A stretch of 64,000 bases of DNA. It comes from Batillaria attramentaria (taxonomy: Eukaryota > Mollusca > Gastropoda > Batillariidae). Position 1 is the stretch's first letter. Each line of letters starts with the position of its first letter. The stretch spans positions 84,501-148,500 of the forward strand of contig JACVVK020000084.1 of NCBI GenBank assembly GCA_018292915.2, written 5' to 3'. The notes beneath the pieces are model-generated. The model had not been told where the DNA came from and searched no databases. It was given only the letters and a program-made list of their open reading frames with translations. A program made the position numbers and the translations under genes. Of the stretch, positions 12,901 through 21,209 are shown in pieces.

Positions 12901-13892
12901 CCCCAATAAACAAAATACATAATTTATACATCGTGTCCAGTGACTCCACTAAACAGGGAATATACGCCAGTGTCTTGTAGACAGGAGCCTAGTGCCCGCT
13001 GACCAGTACCAAATGAAGTTCAGATGAAGTGGTGTGTTCTGACACATACTGTGCCCCATGCTGGAACACTTGCAGCTTACTTTGAATACTTACTTGTGAA
13101 ATTAGTTTCTTCTGAGCGACGGGACCGTCCATGTGATAACAATTTGCGTATAGACGCAACACCTGCCAGTGTGAAACTCCGCCACATTACGTATATATAT
13201 AATGAAATTGAACTACTGAGCAGTTGCGGTAAGTATGTGACAGAGATGAAAAGAAGGCCTGAGGTGCCAGCGATTACTCAACTGCACCAGAGAGAGTGAG
13301 AGTGACTAATTTCTGCTGGAGCATATAGAGAAACAGTGATGGAAAACTTGCTGTAATTCCTTTGTCGTGACAAGTTTTTCCTGAAGCCTTTTGTGCATCA
13401 CTGGAGCTTTATCTAGTCTAACTCTCCCCTAATCTGTGATACCGACATAGCGTCCGCTGTCGACTGCTTCGTGCTGGTCCGTGACTGATACATACGTTGT
13501 TTTATTTTGAGTAGCCCAGCATTCAGAACTTCCTACTTCTTGCTAATCGGAGATGTGTCGGCGCCTGACACGTTACACACGGTCGGTACCGGCTCAGTTT
13601 TGGAGAAAACCTCTAGCGGAATTGCAGATGTCGGATGATGTGATGCGTGCAATGAACATTCCAATGCAGTGCGAAAGGGTACACTTCTCTACAAATTACA
13701 ATGGATCTGCAATACTTTCAGTTCGTAGTGTTATTTATTCACGAGGTCCAGCTGTCTTTCAGTTTAGTTTTCTGGCAAGAAAAGTACTGACTAGCTCACA
13801 ATAATAGTATACTCACTCTCATGCCGGACTGCACCCGCTTCCCCCGATCGGACGTTCGGCGACTTTTTCACTTTGCGAAACAAGGCATCCAT
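3758..13892 (-). CDS. LDLRAP1: Low density lipoprotein receptor adapter protein 1 (ARH) orthologue, nine exons
   Basis: Clathrin adaptor whose PTB domain binds NPxY-type motifs in LDL-receptor-family tails at the plasma membrane and couples them to AP-2 and clathrin (family knowledge). Coding join on the minus strand: 13892-13817, 11516-11353, 10811-10699, 10549-10435, 8209-8102, 7592-7478, 7177-7122, 6101-6052, 3914-3758. The total is 954 nt, giving 317 aa plus TGA. All introns are GT-AG and phases join without a break (1,0,2,0,0,1,0,2). The start MDAL and the segment RHEKLAEGW match the family N-terminus. The PTB domain (about residues 30-175) includes FYLKYLGSTLVEE, GKKLKKVALRVSSRGI, CTADKTHDKVFAYIA, ECHAFLCAK and AQAVTLTVWQAF. 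Residues 261-271, EDSFSKLAETR, fit the AP-2 beta2-appendage helix consensus. Human ARH is 308 aa, so length fits. I see no LLDLE clathrin box in the linker; the C-terminus ends SIEDLLNL. Exons 1 and 6-8 are the least certain. No clear AATAAA was found, so the 3' UTR end is unknown. Confidence 0.93.
4384..5545. mobile_element. piggyBac-like non-autonomous element with TTAA target duplication
   Basis: TTAA at 4384-4387 and again at 5542-5545 flank an element whose ends are CCCCTTGACTGCC and GGCAGCCAAGGGG. These are 13-bp terminal inverted repeats with one mismatch. TTAA duplication with a CCCY terminus is characteristic of the piggyBac superfamily. No transposase frame is visible in the 1,154 bp, and a SINE-1 copy has inserted inside it. 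It lies in LDLRAP1 intron 8. Confidence 0.85.
4820..5234 (-). mobile_element. SINE-1 (tRNA-derived), nested in the piggyBac-like element
   Basis: On the minus strand it starts GGGGCGGTCGGTGGTCTAG, with an A-box-like TGGTCTAGTGG and a B-box GGTTCGAGTCC. A body containing GAACATTTCCAAAGCAG and TCACGTGAG follows, ending near GGTAAAGCGCC and an (ATT)n tail. Confidence 0.9.
5849..6008 (-). mobile_element. SINE-2 (tRNA-derived)
   Basis: The head on the minus strand is GGAGCCGGGATAGCCGAATG with B-box GAGTTCGAATCCC. The body has GGCCAGATATTTGTGCTGG, and the tail ends in GGACGTTAAACTCCC. Confidence 0.88.
6052..6101 (-). CDS. LDLRAP1: LDLRAP1 exon 8: first half of AP-2 binding helix
   Basis: 50 nt between ATCTAG|TCACCA and TCAAA|GTAAGT. 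It encodes SPADNSDEENLEDSFS plus two bases of the next Lys codon. The acidic stretch and EDSF begin the AP-2 appendage motif. A SINE ends about 45 bp beyond the donor. Confidence 0.82.
7122..7177 (-). CDS. LDLRAP1: LDLRAP1 exon 7: linker
   Basis: A 56-nt exon between TTTTCAG|ATTACA and TTCACA|GTAAGT. With the phase-1 base of exon 6 it reads DYKISDSSIGNGTQQNVFT. Confidence 0.75.
7478..7592 (-). CDS. LDLRAP1: LDLRAP1 exon 6: Ser/Gln-rich linker
   Basis: Encodes VSLQSAAPVISV, HQPQQQRNPAS and SSSSPFADSFA with no homology beyond composition. It is inferred from acceptor TGTGCAG|GTATCC, donor TTCGCTG|GTGTGT and phase agreement with exons 5 and 7. In-frame AGs a few codons later are alternative acceptors. 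Confidence 0.7.
7786..7806. repeat. Poly-A run followed by TG repeat
   Basis: About 21 A residues followed by GGGG and a short TG repeat, inside LDLRAP1 intron 5. No SINE head was found attached. Confidence 0.8.
8102..8209 (-). CDS. LDLRAP1: LDLRAP1 exon 5: PTB C-terminal helix
   Basis: The acceptor is GCTGCAG|GCCCAG and the donor CAACAG|GTGAAC. It encodes 36 residues: AQAVTLTVWQAFNVAQDKW followed by a basic QNKKSRKDSKNKQQ tail. This matches the AQAVTLTVAQAFKVAFEFW segment of ARH. Confidence 0.94.
8400..9055 (+). mobile_element. 5'-truncated LINE, C-terminal zf-RVT-like region
   Basis: The plus strand encodes RTCLIRFRFGVSPIKAHNL, then CPLRQTGIEDELHFLLYCP and SDIRTRF, ending in TGA near 8740. 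The RFRFG...CP..(I)EDE.HFLL.CP pattern is the zf-RVT-like end of many non-LTR retrotransposon reverse-transcriptase ORFs. The second Cys of the CPLC pair reads Arg, consistent with decay. A MITE interrupts the 3' UTR. It lies antisense in LDLRAP1 intron 5; the 3' border is approximate. Confidence 0.75.
8748..8925 (+). mobile_element. 178-bp Tc1/mariner-type MITE, copy 1
   Basis: It starts CAGTCGAACCTG and ends CAGGTTTGACTG, flanked by TA on both sides. CAGT termini with a TA duplication suggest a pogo/Tc1-mariner relative. It is inserted in the tail of the LINE fragment. Confidence 0.88.
9126..9528 (+). mobile_element. SINE-1 (tRNA-derived)
   Basis: A complete copy. The head GGGGCGGTCGGTGGTCTAGT carries B-box GGTTCGAGTCC. 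The core contains CACCACGTGATTGTAATG. The tail runs TTGGGTAAAG...TAATACTCAT and then AT-rich repeats. Confidence 0.92.
10220..10397 (-). mobile_element. 178-bp Tc1/mariner-type MITE, copy 2 (inverted)
   Basis: The reverse complement of copy 1 over the whole 178 bp. By eye I find a single difference, in the GACCGCC/GACCACC block near the end. It is again flanked by TA. Both copies lie in LDLRAP1 intron 5. Confidence 0.92.
10435..10549 (-). CDS. LDLRAP1: LDLRAP1 exon 4: PTB core with CTADK block
   Basis: The acceptor is TTACAG|GATCTC and the donor AAAATT|GTAAGT. The exon encodes RISFCTADKTHDKVFAYIA then NETMECHAFLCAKTKI, the most diagnostic ARH block. A 178-bp MITE ends 37 bp beyond the donor. 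Confidence 0.96.
10699..10811 (-). CDS. LDLRAP1: LDLRAP1 exon 3: PTB core
   Basis: The acceptor is GAGCAG|GCCAAA and the donor TACAG|GTGAGG. The exon encodes AKSLGKKLKKVALRV, SSRGIHMVDIV and FDISIYR, matching the PTB strands that precede the RISYCTADK block in ARH. Confidence 0.93.
11353..11516 (-). CDS. LDLRAP1: LDLRAP1 exon 2: start of PTB domain
   Basis: The acceptor is CTACAG|AGCTTG. The exon encodes KLAEGW through KAVQRIVAM, including FYLKYLGSTLVEE. An acidic insert, DDDDSYGD, stands where vertebrate ARH is shorter. The donor ATG|GTGGGT, phase 0, was preferred to a GTGAGA four bases further on because only it keeps the next exon in frame. Confidence 0.92.
11957..12003. repeat. (TA)n-rich microsatellite
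   Basis: An AT/ATAC-rich tract in LDLRAP1 intron 1, just outside the hAT-like element. Confidence 0.75.
12102..12791. mobile_element. hAT-like non-autonomous element (690 bp)
   Basis: Perfect 15-bp inverted termini: CAGGGATGCAACTAG at 12102-12116 and its complement at 12777-12791. AATCAC directly flanks both ends. CAGGG termini are typical of hAT elements, though hAT normally duplicates 8 bp and only 6 bp match here. ATAGGACAT occurs about four times inside, mostly near the ends. There is no transposase frame. Confidence 0.75.
13817..13892 (-). CDS. LDLRAP1: LDLRAP1 exon 1 (coding part)
   Basis: 76 nt from ATG at 13892-13890, encoding 25 residues beginning MDALFRKVKKSP and ending AVRHE. The donor reads AGA|GTGAGT and leaves phase 1. 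MDAL and the RH preceding KL match vertebrate ARH, which fixes the start. Confidence 0.88.
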
Positions 13893-14487
13893 CTTGCCAA
13901 TCTCACGTCACAGACTTCCCAGAACCTACGTCTGGCACAAAGCTGTCAACTACAGCCCTGCTTGCGCAAAAATGGGTACATGGGTGTGTCTCTTCCTACA
14001 CAATCAACAGGCGTATTTTTCTCTTCCTCCGGCTCTCAGTCACTGGCGTGACCTCATCGAAATAACCATCGCCTTATGCTGAACTTTACTTGGTTTCTTT
14101 TGCCAGAAGAGTACCTTTGTAAGGGAGGTAGCTGATAGTTAGCCCCGATGGCCCAGTGGATGTACTGTCGTTGTTATAATTATCGAAGTTAAACTTAATG
14201 TCTCAATACGTTTGTCAGGCCGGCATTCAGCAACACTGTGGAAAAACTTTTCATCGAATACGCTTAATCCGTCCTCAAAATCAGTCACTTGGGACAGAAT
14301 ATAGCCATGATATAATTGTGATGACTCGGCCGCCGGCCGCCGGGTTGGCGGCCGGGCGCGCCACTGAGTTAGGCCTATCAGTGTCAAGTCAGTTGTGCTA
14401 TGCACCGCGTACCGAGCACGTTAGTTGCGAACTGAACACCAACTAGACAGCGCTGACTGACGGCTATTTTTATTTTTAGAGACTTAA
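13893..14487. other. Divergent intergenic region upstream of LDLRAP1
   Basis: Upstream sequence shared by LDLRAP1 (minus) and the first BTB gene (plus). Presumably it holds the LDLRAP1 promoter and 5' UTR, but I see no convincing TATA box or initiator. It includes a GC-rich GGCCGCCGGCCGCC block near 14330-14360. Confidence 0.4.
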
Positions 14488-14806
14488 CAACTCTTAATAC
14501 GGGTAGAACGCAGTTAAAACATAGAAATAACAACACACAAACATGATTAAATGTGAAAAACAAGACCCGGGCCTTAAACAAGTTAAAAGGAAAAAAAAGT
14601 ACTTATTCACTCCAAGAGAACAGGACAAAATGAACGTGTCTCCCAAGGGAAGCGACTCTGGTCCGGACTGGTCATCGTTTTATGCTCTGTAGTATCATCT
14701 GTTTTCTTTTAGCTTTTTTAAGGCCTCTTTTCACCTTTAATCATGTTTGTGTGTTGTTATTTCTATGTTTTAACCGCGTGAATCTATCCGTATTAAGAGT
14801 CAGTTG
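14488..14806. repeat. Foldback element (inverted repeat, arms ~105 bp)
   Basis: The left arm at about 14488-14590 and the right arm at about 14698-14806 are near-complementary, sharing TTAAAACATAGAAATAACAA and CACACAAACATGATTAAA. They are separated by a unique spacer of about 108 bp. No coding capacity; most likely a MITE. Confidence 0.85.
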
Positions 14807-14905
14807 TTTTCGGTTGTTTTGGTCGTTTCGTTGTTCAGTTTCGGTTGCCGCCGTTCTGGTCGTTTCGTTGTTTTCGGTTGTTTTGGTCGTTTCGTTGTTT
14901 TCGGT
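14807..14905. repeat. Short tandem repeat based on TTTTCGGTTGTTTTGGTCG
   Basis: The phrase TCGGTTGTTTTGGTCGTTTC recurs with related variants for about 100 bp between the foldback element and a perfect palindrome. Confidence 0.75.
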
Positions 14906-14915
14906 AATTAGTAGG

Positions 14916-14953
14916 ACCAGGGACCTACATAGAATTCTATGTAGGTCCCTGGT
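14916..14953. repeat. 38-bp perfect palindrome
   Basis: ACCAGGGACCTACATAGAA is followed immediately by its exact reverse complement, with GAATTC at the centre (14932-14937). There is no spacer. Confidence 0.97.
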
Positions 14954-15289
14954 AGGGCCGAGTTGAAAGTCAGCCCGTTGCCGCGGTTGTCTTTCCACTC
15001 AGCCCGCGGTGAGGTCACTGCGGCATTGACCCACTTCCGGCTGTTCAGTTCGGCCTAACTGCAGCCAGTCTGAGTTTTGGTTTCACTTTAACATTTGGAG
15101 GGACCGTCACTGACTCAATACTTGAAGCTACCAGTGATCGTGCCGCTGTGTCCAGGCTTTGAGGGCCCGGTCTGTACATCACTACTGCTGAAGAGGCGGG
15201 GGACTTTGCTCAGTGACAATCTCGAGTCAAGACGTACATAACATACTGAATCGCAACAGAATTTGCGGCCGGGAAGACTGAGCAGAATC

Positions 15290-15422
15290 ATGATGTTTGG
15301 CGGCACCAAGCAAGCGCCGGCCACCGGCGGCTTCTGCTTCGGCGGCACCGTACTACCCAGCGCCCCAGTCTTGTTTGGAGGCGCGGCTTCTGAGTCCGAC
15401 AACTGTGACGTGACGCAAGGCG
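15290..15422 (+). CDS. BTB gene A exon 1: FGG-rich N-terminus
   Basis: Encodes MMFGGTKQAPATGG and then GGFCFGG and VLFGGAAS. The donor is CAAGGCG|GTAAGT, phase 1. It matches copy B in length (44 against 43 codons), phase and Phe/Gly/Ala-rich character, though little in exact sequence. Confidence 0.8.
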
Positions 15423-17547
15423 GTAAGTCAGTAAATCAGCCACTATGACACAGTATCAGTATAGCTGACTTGCTTGTCACACTGGGGTGTCAGTCACGGC
15501 GTGTTAGAGTGTCACGCCTGATCAGTCGAGCGGGCCCGCGGTTGAACCGGTGTCATAAAGTTGTTAGACCCCCATAGTACTTGGACCCCCCGGGCCCCCT
15601 GGTCCAATAACTTTAAAGTTAATGGACCCCTGCTATAGTTGTTGGACCCCCCTGTTACTTAAAGGTGTTTCTCATTACTTACGTGTTTTAACCCATGTTG
15701 TGATTGTTTATAGATCTCCCTGTGATGTTTGACCCCCCCCCCACACACACACACACACACACTGACACACACACGGAGAAGGTGGGGTTTTTATTGTTTT
15801 GTTTTTTTTGGGAGGGGGTATGAGTCGTGTATAATTCAGGCTCCAGTCCAGTTATTTTCATCATTAATTACTGGTTATTATCAACATGTCTTCAAAAATA
15901 AATGATTCTTGGTATTGAAAGGAAAAAATGATTAAAATCTCAATGGTAAATATTTGCTAAGAAAGTCTTTAAGAGGCCAGCAGAAACAATTATTATAAAA
16001 CTTTAAACCGTGGTTAAATACAGAAAACAAAACGTGGTTTACAAGGGATGGCGATTTACAAAAGACGTAAACATGTCGGAATCACACATTTCACATTAAC
16101 AAATAAACTGCCTGAAATATTAAAACGACATTACACCATCAATATTTTTTTTATTTACTCTTCCATGTACCCCCCCCCCCCTCACCTACGTCGTATTGAC
16201 CCTGCCCCTCCGTACATATGACGCAACCACACCACCCCTCTCCATCCATATTGACCCCCCCCCCCCCACCTTCCCCCCTCCCCACACTGCCACTGACACC
16301 TCTTCCCTCCCCCTCCTTCCCCCAAACACACACACGCCTGAATACGCACACACGGCAAACAGAGATACTTTGTTATTTATCTTTTTATTTGATAGCATAT
16401 TTTCCTTCAGAAATCCAATGTGTCTGCGTCAATACCACAGCTAGTTCAGTTTACCTGTACCAAGGTTACTCCTAAACCATAATGTGTCGTGTACGAGTGA
16501 TAGAAAAGAGAATAGAGCTATAAGTAATTGATTTTTTTTTTGTTTTTTTTATTTTTTTTTTAGTGAAAGGGGGGTCCAACAACCATAGAGGGGGTCCAAT
16601 AATTATACCCTCTGATTATAATTGTTGGACCCCGGGGGTCCATTAACTTTGAAGTTATTGGACCGGGGGGTCCATTACTTGGGGGGTCTATTAACTATAC
16701 CACACCGGCGTCAGTTGACTTCACTTGAACTGACCCGGCCGGCGGCGACTGTCCGCGCCGTGCGCCACACTGAGACTGACGGTCACTGAGTTTTTGAACT
16801 GATCCGACTGACACTGAGTCAGTCCGGATCACGACTACTCAAGTGACATGACTGACTTCGACGCCGGGCTGCTACGGTCAGGTCCGGCAGTAAACAATGT
16901 AGTACTGATGCCGGTCCGGCCGCATTCCCTGTACATATTCAGTTTAGAAAAGGGTTCCGTATAGTGCCGGGAACACGTGAACACTGAGAGGATTAGCATT
17001 AAAAAGAACAACAACAAAAACTGACGTAGCCGGTAGAGGCGGGTCTACCCGCCGTCACTGAGTCACAGAGTCATTGTAGCCACGGGCGGCCGCGGCTACG
17101 GCGTCTCAGCCAGTAATAATAATAATGAGTATTGTATAGGCGCTTTACCCAATTTTATGAATCGGCTCAAAGCGCCGCGAACTGAACCCGACACGCACGC
17201 TCACGTGAATCACACGCATTCTCTCACATACTGGACATAAACACATTACAATCACGTGGTGCGAAGGGTCAGCTCAGCTATTTAAATTTCGGAATTTAGA
17301 ATTGCATTTATTTTTCAAATTTTGTGGGCTGAACATTTCCAAAGCAGAGGGGGAGGAAGCCGGAGTACCCGGAGAGAACCCCCGACGATCGGCCCGAATG
17401 AACGGTGCCACATACGAGAAGGAAAAATTCTTTGCCCCGAGTGGGACTGGTGACAGGTCTCTTAATCACTAGACCACCGACCGCCCCGCCCCAGTACTGA
17501 CTAATTTAACTCAAGCCAGTTGACCCGCGGCAGCCGTCACTGACACT

Positions 17548-17614
<67 letters not shown>

Positions 17615-18920
17615 CGTTGGACCAGCGGCAGCGGTGGAAAGTCAAGAGGCCACGCCGGATGAAATAGCACCGTTTTCGGTTGCCGACGAGCTGACTGACG
17701 TGGTGCTTGAGGTGGAAGGGAAAGAACTCCATGTCAACCGGGCAGTCCTTGCGCATTACTCTCCCGTGTTCAGCAGAATGTTCTTCGGGGACTTCAAGGA
17801 GAAGGACCAGACCAAGGTCACTCTTCCTGGCAAGTCCTACGTCCATTTCACCACCTTCCTGCAGGTCATGTACCCACAGACAACGGAGACGCCGGAATTA
17901 ATTTCAGGTGGGGTTTTAACTTCATGTTTCTGACAATATGAAAAGATGCCTCGACTGGCGACACTCATTGAAGAAATCGAATCAGTCAGGGATTGTCAGT
18001 GTCAGCAAAGATACTACATAATTTTCTATCTTCGGTACCACTAAGAACTTTAAAGCCACAAACACAAACCATTTCAGTGCAGTTGGTACGTTGGTTGTTG
18101 TCGTTTCAGTTTTTTTCCCTTCTTTTTTTCAAGTTCTTTTTCGGGGAGCCGGGGTGGTCAAATGGTAGAGCGTTGGACTTCTAATGCTCGCCTAGTCGGG
18201 TAGTGAGTTCGATCCCGGCTGATGCCAAATATTAAATTTTGTGCTGGCTTTTTCATCGTTGCCCCGTCCGGCTTTGATATCACCCTATGTGGTGGAAAAG
18301 GACGTTAAACCCCCAAACACCCACCCCACCCACCCGGCATTTTTCAAATGCTACTGACATAGTGTCTTTTATAGCTTGCTAGTGTGGAAGACGCTCTGTC
18401 GACGGTGCTTGTTTTTCCAGACGAAAACTTGGTTCAGATTCTGGAACTGGCCGAGGAGTATCAAGTGGACAACGTCAAGATCAGATGTCAGGACTACATC
18501 GGGGAACAGCTGGCTGACTACTTCGCCATGTATTATAGGGCGACGAAACCTGGAAAGCAGCCTGCCACTGGTAGCTTCGTTTTTGGGACACCTTGCTCGG
18601 GGTCTGGCGGGACTGTCACAGTACAGCCCGAAGAGCTGGTAAGCAAAATGGCGTTGTATATATGGATGTGCGACCAACACGGTCTTGTCAAGCACAGGGC
18701 GAACGCGCTTAGTATCCTAACGGAGCACGCAAAAAGCCTGGGCACTTTGAGATGCAGTCTTTATTATGATTCCTTGCCCCCCAACACTAAAATCAACATT
18801 CTGGAGACCATATGTTGCAAGTTCGATGGCTCCAGTCAAAGAGAAACTGGCTGTAGCTTCCCTCCGGTGACCAGTTTTTGTGTAGCTTCAAAACAAAGAC
18901 GTGGCCGTCGTGGCAAGTAG
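15290..18920 (+). CDS. BTB/POZ domain protein, copy A (three exons)
   Basis: Join 15290-15422, 17626-17907, 18421-18920: 915 nt, 304 aa. Both introns are GT-AG and phase 1. Residues 1-44 are Gly/Phe-rich with FGG three times. A short acidic linker follows, then a BTB/POZ fold at about residues 60-165 with [30 protein letters not shown] and [16 protein letters not shown] helical region follows, with [19 protein letters not shown] and HRANALSILTEHA. The end is basic (KQRRGRRGK). BTB domains dimerise, and many recruit Cullin-3 ubiquitin ligases; that role is inference here. I see no Kelch or MATH repeats, and it resembles the BTB of invertebrate BATH/BTB-only families. The start is the first of two adjacent ATGs. 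Its inverted paralogue lies at 20824-22628. Confidence 0.88.
15547..16708. mobile_element. TIR element rich in GGACCCCC blocks, copy 1 (1.16 kb)
   Basis: The left end CCGGTGTCATAAAGTTGTTA and the right end, in complement CCGGTGTGGTATAGTTAATA, form inverted repeats of about 45 bp or more. They continue through TAGACCCCC and TTGGACCCCCC blocks. The inner part has poly-C tracts and no coherent ORF. It lies in intron 1 of BTB gene A. Confidence 0.8.
17115..17488 (-). mobile_element. SINE-1, internally deleted head
   Basis: Same family as the copy at 9126. The tRNA-like head has lost the B-box segment: GAGTGGGACT joins directly to GGTGACAGG. Intron 1 of BTB gene A. Confidence 0.9.
17549..17612 (+). 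promoter_or_regulatory. (TG)n tract beside the exon 2 acceptor of BTB gene A
   Basis: About 32 TG units end 13 nt before the acceptor AG. In copy B a TG tract sits in the same sense just before the same acceptor. (UG)n near 3' splice sites can recruit TDP-43/CELF-type regulators; a role here is inference. Confidence 0.6.
17626..17907 (+). CDS. BTB gene A exon 2: most of the BTB domain
   Basis: The acceptor TTGGACCAG|CGGCAG lies 13 nt after a long (TG)n tract and lacks a conventional pyrimidine tract. It encodes AAAVESQEATPDEIAPFSV and then the BTB core as far as PETPELIS-type sequence. The donor is ATTTCAG|GTGGGG. Confidence 0.92.
18145..18325 (+). mobile_element. SINE-2 (tRNA-derived)
   Basis: The head GGGGAGCCGGGGTGGTCAAA and B-box GAGTTCGATCCC lead to a tail ending AAGGACGTTAAACCCCC. 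It lies in intron 2 of BTB gene A in the sense orientation. Confidence 0.9.
18421..18920 (+). CDS. BTB gene A exon 3: end of BTB and C-terminal helices
   Basis: The acceptor GTTTTTCCAG|ACGAAA completes Asp and continues [19 protein letters not shown]. The stop is TAG at 18918-18920. Relative to copy B it has an insertion (about YRATKPGKQPATGSFVFG) and a longer C-terminus. Confidence 0.94.
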
Positions 18921-19667
18921 CCAGTGCTCTGGCCAAGCCGACTTTAAAGCGGCACCTGGCAGGATCAGCAACTACCACGATGTCAAAGATTCAAAGATTT
19001 TATTTATCAAAGTCGAAACCGTGTTTTGCACAGATGCCGCGGCTGCCACTGTTGACGGAGTCAGTGGTCTTCCCAAAGTGTATTTTAAAGCTTTGTAAAC
19101 TTGTATTGGCGCCAGCGACGACTGACTGTGACGTGCGAGTTGCACGGAGAAAACTATAGTCTGTTTAATACAAACACGTCACTTCATTAACTAGCAGAGT
19201 GGGTGGCAGGCGCATGTTTTAGCTCACGCTTTGGGTCATATCTTAGCAACGACATTCCCTAAACAGTTTATATTATTTTGCACACTTCTAAATGGTATCA
19301 TGTTCATGTTACCGTTATAAGCTAGACTGCTCAGTTAGTTTAAAAAAAAAAAAACCAACCCAAAAACGTGCAGGATACACCTTTAAGCTAAAGTGCACAA
19401 TAGTGCCAAAGGAGACTGTCTCATGTAATGAATACGAGTTTGATTTTTTCAGTTCTGTTGCATGTATATTCTATTGTTCTGTTTATAGCAATATTCAGTT
19501 CGGAACAGTACTTTCATACCGCTTCTTATCAGTGTCAGAACAAAAATTTTCTTTTTTACTTTGTCGATGCCATATTGTTTATGTGTAAATACTTGAATGA
19601 ATTAAGAATTGAAACTTTTTTTATTAGCTTGTTTGTGTTTGTTTTTGTAATTATGTTTAAATGCACG

Positions 19668-19670
<3 letters not shown>

Positions 19671-19747
<77 letters not shown>
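19671..19747. repeat. (CA)n microsatellite
   Basis: About 38 CA units followed by a CGCGCG block. Confidence 0.95.
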
Positions 19748-19748
<1 letters not shown>

Positions 19749-20472
19749 GCGGCACACACGCACGCGCGCGCTCTTCTAAAATTCAAAAGCTTCTTTATTA
19801 CCTATGGATACATCGAGATTCAAGCACAAACAGGCTAACTACAAGGAAGTAATGAAACGCTTACACTGTCAAAGCCGTTCACAATTAAAAACAAATACAC
19901 TTTACTCCTCCCGTGAATCGAGCTGCAACCATATGTTGCCTACTGAGGTACAAACCACACGAGAGGACCCAGTTTAGTGACTTGACTACGGGAATACCAA
20001 GAGGATCAGAAGTTAAGGCGTCAAACGATACTGAAATGCTGAAATAATGATATAATTGATAAATATCTTGATAGCACAAGAATGGGTTTACACAACCACT
20101 CAAAAACAAACATTTTTACAAACAAAAAACCCAACCAAAAAAAAAACAACACAAAAAAAACAAACATGTACCAACAACCAATAATGAAATAAATAAAAGT
20201 AGAATGTCTAAATCTGAGCCTGTCTTTCATCTTCTGAATTCAGTGCCGTGTGATGGTCGTGGAGGGCTTGTTGCGGCTTCTGCTAATTCGCCAACTTTCT
20301 GTAAGTGTGACACTGTCAGTGTGTTTCGTTCATGGTGTTTTTGCACAAACCGGTATTATTCTTTCCTTTGAGGTCTGGCAAAAGCATGTGAGTGGTTTAC
20401 TCTTTTTGAGTGTAAAAACCAAAGCAAAACAAAGTAGGTGAACTTTTACTCGCGGTTTGCCACAAGTTGTCT

Positions 20473-20478
20473 TTTATT
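20473..20478 (-). terminator. Candidate poly(A) signal of BTB gene B
   Basis: AATAAA on the minus strand about 350 nt past the stop codon of BTB gene B. An AATAAA on the plus strand at 20504-20509 could serve gene A, which would make the two 3' ends nearly abut. Motif only. Confidence 0.35.
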
Positions 20479-20823
20479 AAATCCAACGGTTACATGGTTT
20501 TGGAATAAAAAGCAATGACTCTAAGTACACATAGCCGTAGCATCGCTATACATGTACTGTCTAGCGGGTGTTGTGTGCTGCACGAGAAGACTAACCACTG
20601 CGATCTTTCTCGCTCAGTGCCAAAACGCAAACTGAACTGTGAAATCAGGCTGCCCTTGGCTTTTATAGGGGTTTCACTGAGAGGCGCAGAAAACTCAGTA
20701 AGTGTGACAGAGTTGACGGTGCATTTTTTTCAGTCGGATAGTTCTTTAAAAACACACAGTTTGGGGCTTTTTGTTGAGACTGCAGACCTTTAAGAGCCGG
20801 CGTGACAGGAGAGCAGCTGGAAG

Positions 20824-21209
20824 TTACTTTTTGCGCGAAGGAGTTGAAGTAGCAGCTTGGAGTTTGCGACACAGGGTCTCGAGAAGGTTGACTTTGGAGG
20901 AAAGTGGAAGCGACTCATAATATGGGGAATTCTGCAAGGAATCCAAGTTGACTGCGTGCTTAATAAAGATGCTGAGCAACCTGGCCCTGTGCTTTGGAAG
21001 CCCGTACTGATCACACATCCATATGTACAGCATCATCCGGCTAACCAGCTCTAAACTGCTGATTGCAGGAAACGGGGACTGGATGGCACAAGTGGAATTC
21101 TTGTAGTAGTGTTCAGACAATTGCGAGCCGATATAGTCCTGGCACCTGGCCTTGACGTGGTCCACGTGGTACTCCTCGGCCAGTTCCAGAATCTGGACCA
21201 GGTTCTCGT
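20824..21209 (-). CDS. BTB gene B exon 3
   Basis: The acceptor CTCTTGCAG|ACGAGA gives [20 protein letters not shown] and the C-terminal helices. TAA at 20826-20824. Confidence 0.94.

Larger units (their letters stand above)
18921..20823. other. Convergent intergenic region between the BTB genes
   Basis: Contains the 3' UTRs of both BTB genes. It has a long (CA)n run at 19671-19747, A-rich stretches, and candidate poly(A) signals. Those are AATAAA on the plus strand near 20188-20197 and at 20504-20509, and on the minus strand at 20473-20478. No additional exon was seen. Confidence 0.55.

Noticed and set aside
18384..18420. Separate BTB-gene A start at MEDALSTVLVFP
   Set aside because: These residues come from the intron upstream of acceptor TTTTTCCAG. 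The protein resumes at D-ENLVQ, as in copy B.
19428..19838. Long frames of alternating His-Thr or Cys-Val, here and at other CA/TG arrays (for example 21518-22189, 26604-27027, 38162-38572, 44308-44697, 54366-54887)
   Set aside because: They are translations of dinucleotide repeats. Only parts overlapping recognisable BTB exons were kept.
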